A DNA stretch of 64,000 nt from Globisporangium splendens. Taxonomy: Eukaryota; Oomycota; Peronosporomycetes; Pythiales; Pythiaceae. The stretch covers positions 186,001 to 250,000 of the forward strand of contig VFIW01000059.1 of assembly GCA_006386115.1 (NCBI GenBank). The letters are read 5' to 3'. The notes below the pieces were generated by a model. It was not told the DNA's origin. It did no database searches and saw only the letters and a program-made list of their open reading frames with translations. Below are positions 63,830 to 64,000 of the stretch, in pieces (the first letter of the stretch is position 1; every line of letters begins with the position of its first letter). A program made the translations under genes and the position numbers.

Positions 63830-64000
63830 ATGAAGCGACCAAGTGACCAAGTGAACCGTGAAGAACGTCCGTCGTCCAAGCGACAGCAGACAGCTCCAGA
63901 ACTCTTCGACATTTCTCCCATTCTGAAGAAGAAGTGGGAGCTCGAGTTCTACAAGGAGCGGTTCTTCAGTTGGCGTCAGATCAACGATCGCGATGATCCG
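63830..64000 (+). CDS. Antisense ORF of the adjacent Gypsy unit, N-terminus only
   Basis: Open from the ATG at 63830 to the window end: MKRPSDQVNREERPSSKRQQ, then FYKERFFSWRQINDRDDP. It aligns residue by residue with the antisense ORF of element 2 (MKRSSDQAKREEQPEPKRQR; FYKELFFLWRKMSGSDDPG) with conservative changes and no indel that breaks the frame. The leader TTCACTTTCCATTC just before the ATG is also shared and resembles an oomycete initiator. Partial. Confidence 0.75.
   Translation, partial: MKRPSDQVNREERPSSKRQQTAPELFDISPILKKKWELEFYKERFFSWRQINDRDDP

Noticed and set aside
1..64000. RXLR or Crinkler effector genes, and tRNA or rRNA genes
   Set aside because: No RXLR-dEER or LFLAK-type motifs behind a signal peptide, and no tRNA or rRNA signatures were seen on either strand.

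Overview
This window is nuclear DNA from an oomycete, most likely a Phytophthora or related Peronosporales species. The evidence is many short phase-0 introns of about 65-115 nt with GT..AG ends, a large cluster of one lineage-specific protein family, 28-residue ankyrin-type repeats, and Ty3/Gypsy and LINE elements. The species cannot be named from sequence alone.

Layout. (1) 164-2637: a 5'-truncated LINE with a 15-bp target-site duplication. (2) 2793-4428: a distant three-exon relative of the main family. (3) 5.2-39.1 kb, plus 45.0-46.8 kb: about sixteen loci of one family. Each has an acidic N-terminus, an atypical basic/leucine-zipper-like block, a second charged coiled coil ending exon 1, then two exons forming a conserved C-terminal half that may be START-like. 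From memory this is the group labelled 'M96 mating-specific protein' in Phytophthora annotation; I could not check that. Eleven copies look intact (5220-6974, 9667-11243, 12290-13882, 14978-16701, 19150-20959, 26935-28563, 29856-31615, 32358-34133, 34869-36566, 37255-39077, 45047-46846). Two are short or frameshifted (17.0-18.2 and its mirror twin), and the rest are pseudogenes or relics. (4) 39.6-44.0 kb: a decayed ankyrin-type gene split by a second LINE that landed just after its start codon. (5) 47.5-64.0 kb: a Ty3/Gypsy chromodomain element on the minus strand, a second related element (48391-56921, 535-bp LTRs, 5-bp duplication) nested inside it, and the start of a third unit sharing an LTR at the right edge.

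Main structural result. 12.1-28.75 kb is a large inverted duplication: genes A-B-C (+), a 3.35-kb spacer carrying gene D, then C'-B'-A' (-). All pairs share an axis near 20425. The inner 1747-bp arms (17004-18750 and 22100-23846) are mirror-identical wherever compared, whereas the outer arms have diverged and B' is a pseudogene. A and A' have lost both family introns precisely while keeping the family promoter block, which points to cDNA-mediated replacement in place.

Main retroelement result. Both Gypsy elements separate gag from pol by a -1 shift. Each has a canonical slippery heptamer (GGGAAAC or AAAAAAC) ending exactly 12 nt before the gag stop, followed by a stem-loop. Each also carries a long coiled-coil ORF on the opposite strand at the 3' end, convergent with and overlapping pol. 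The N-terminus of that ORF is preserved in a second copy at 63830. This antisense gene module is the best candidate for an undescribed system here.
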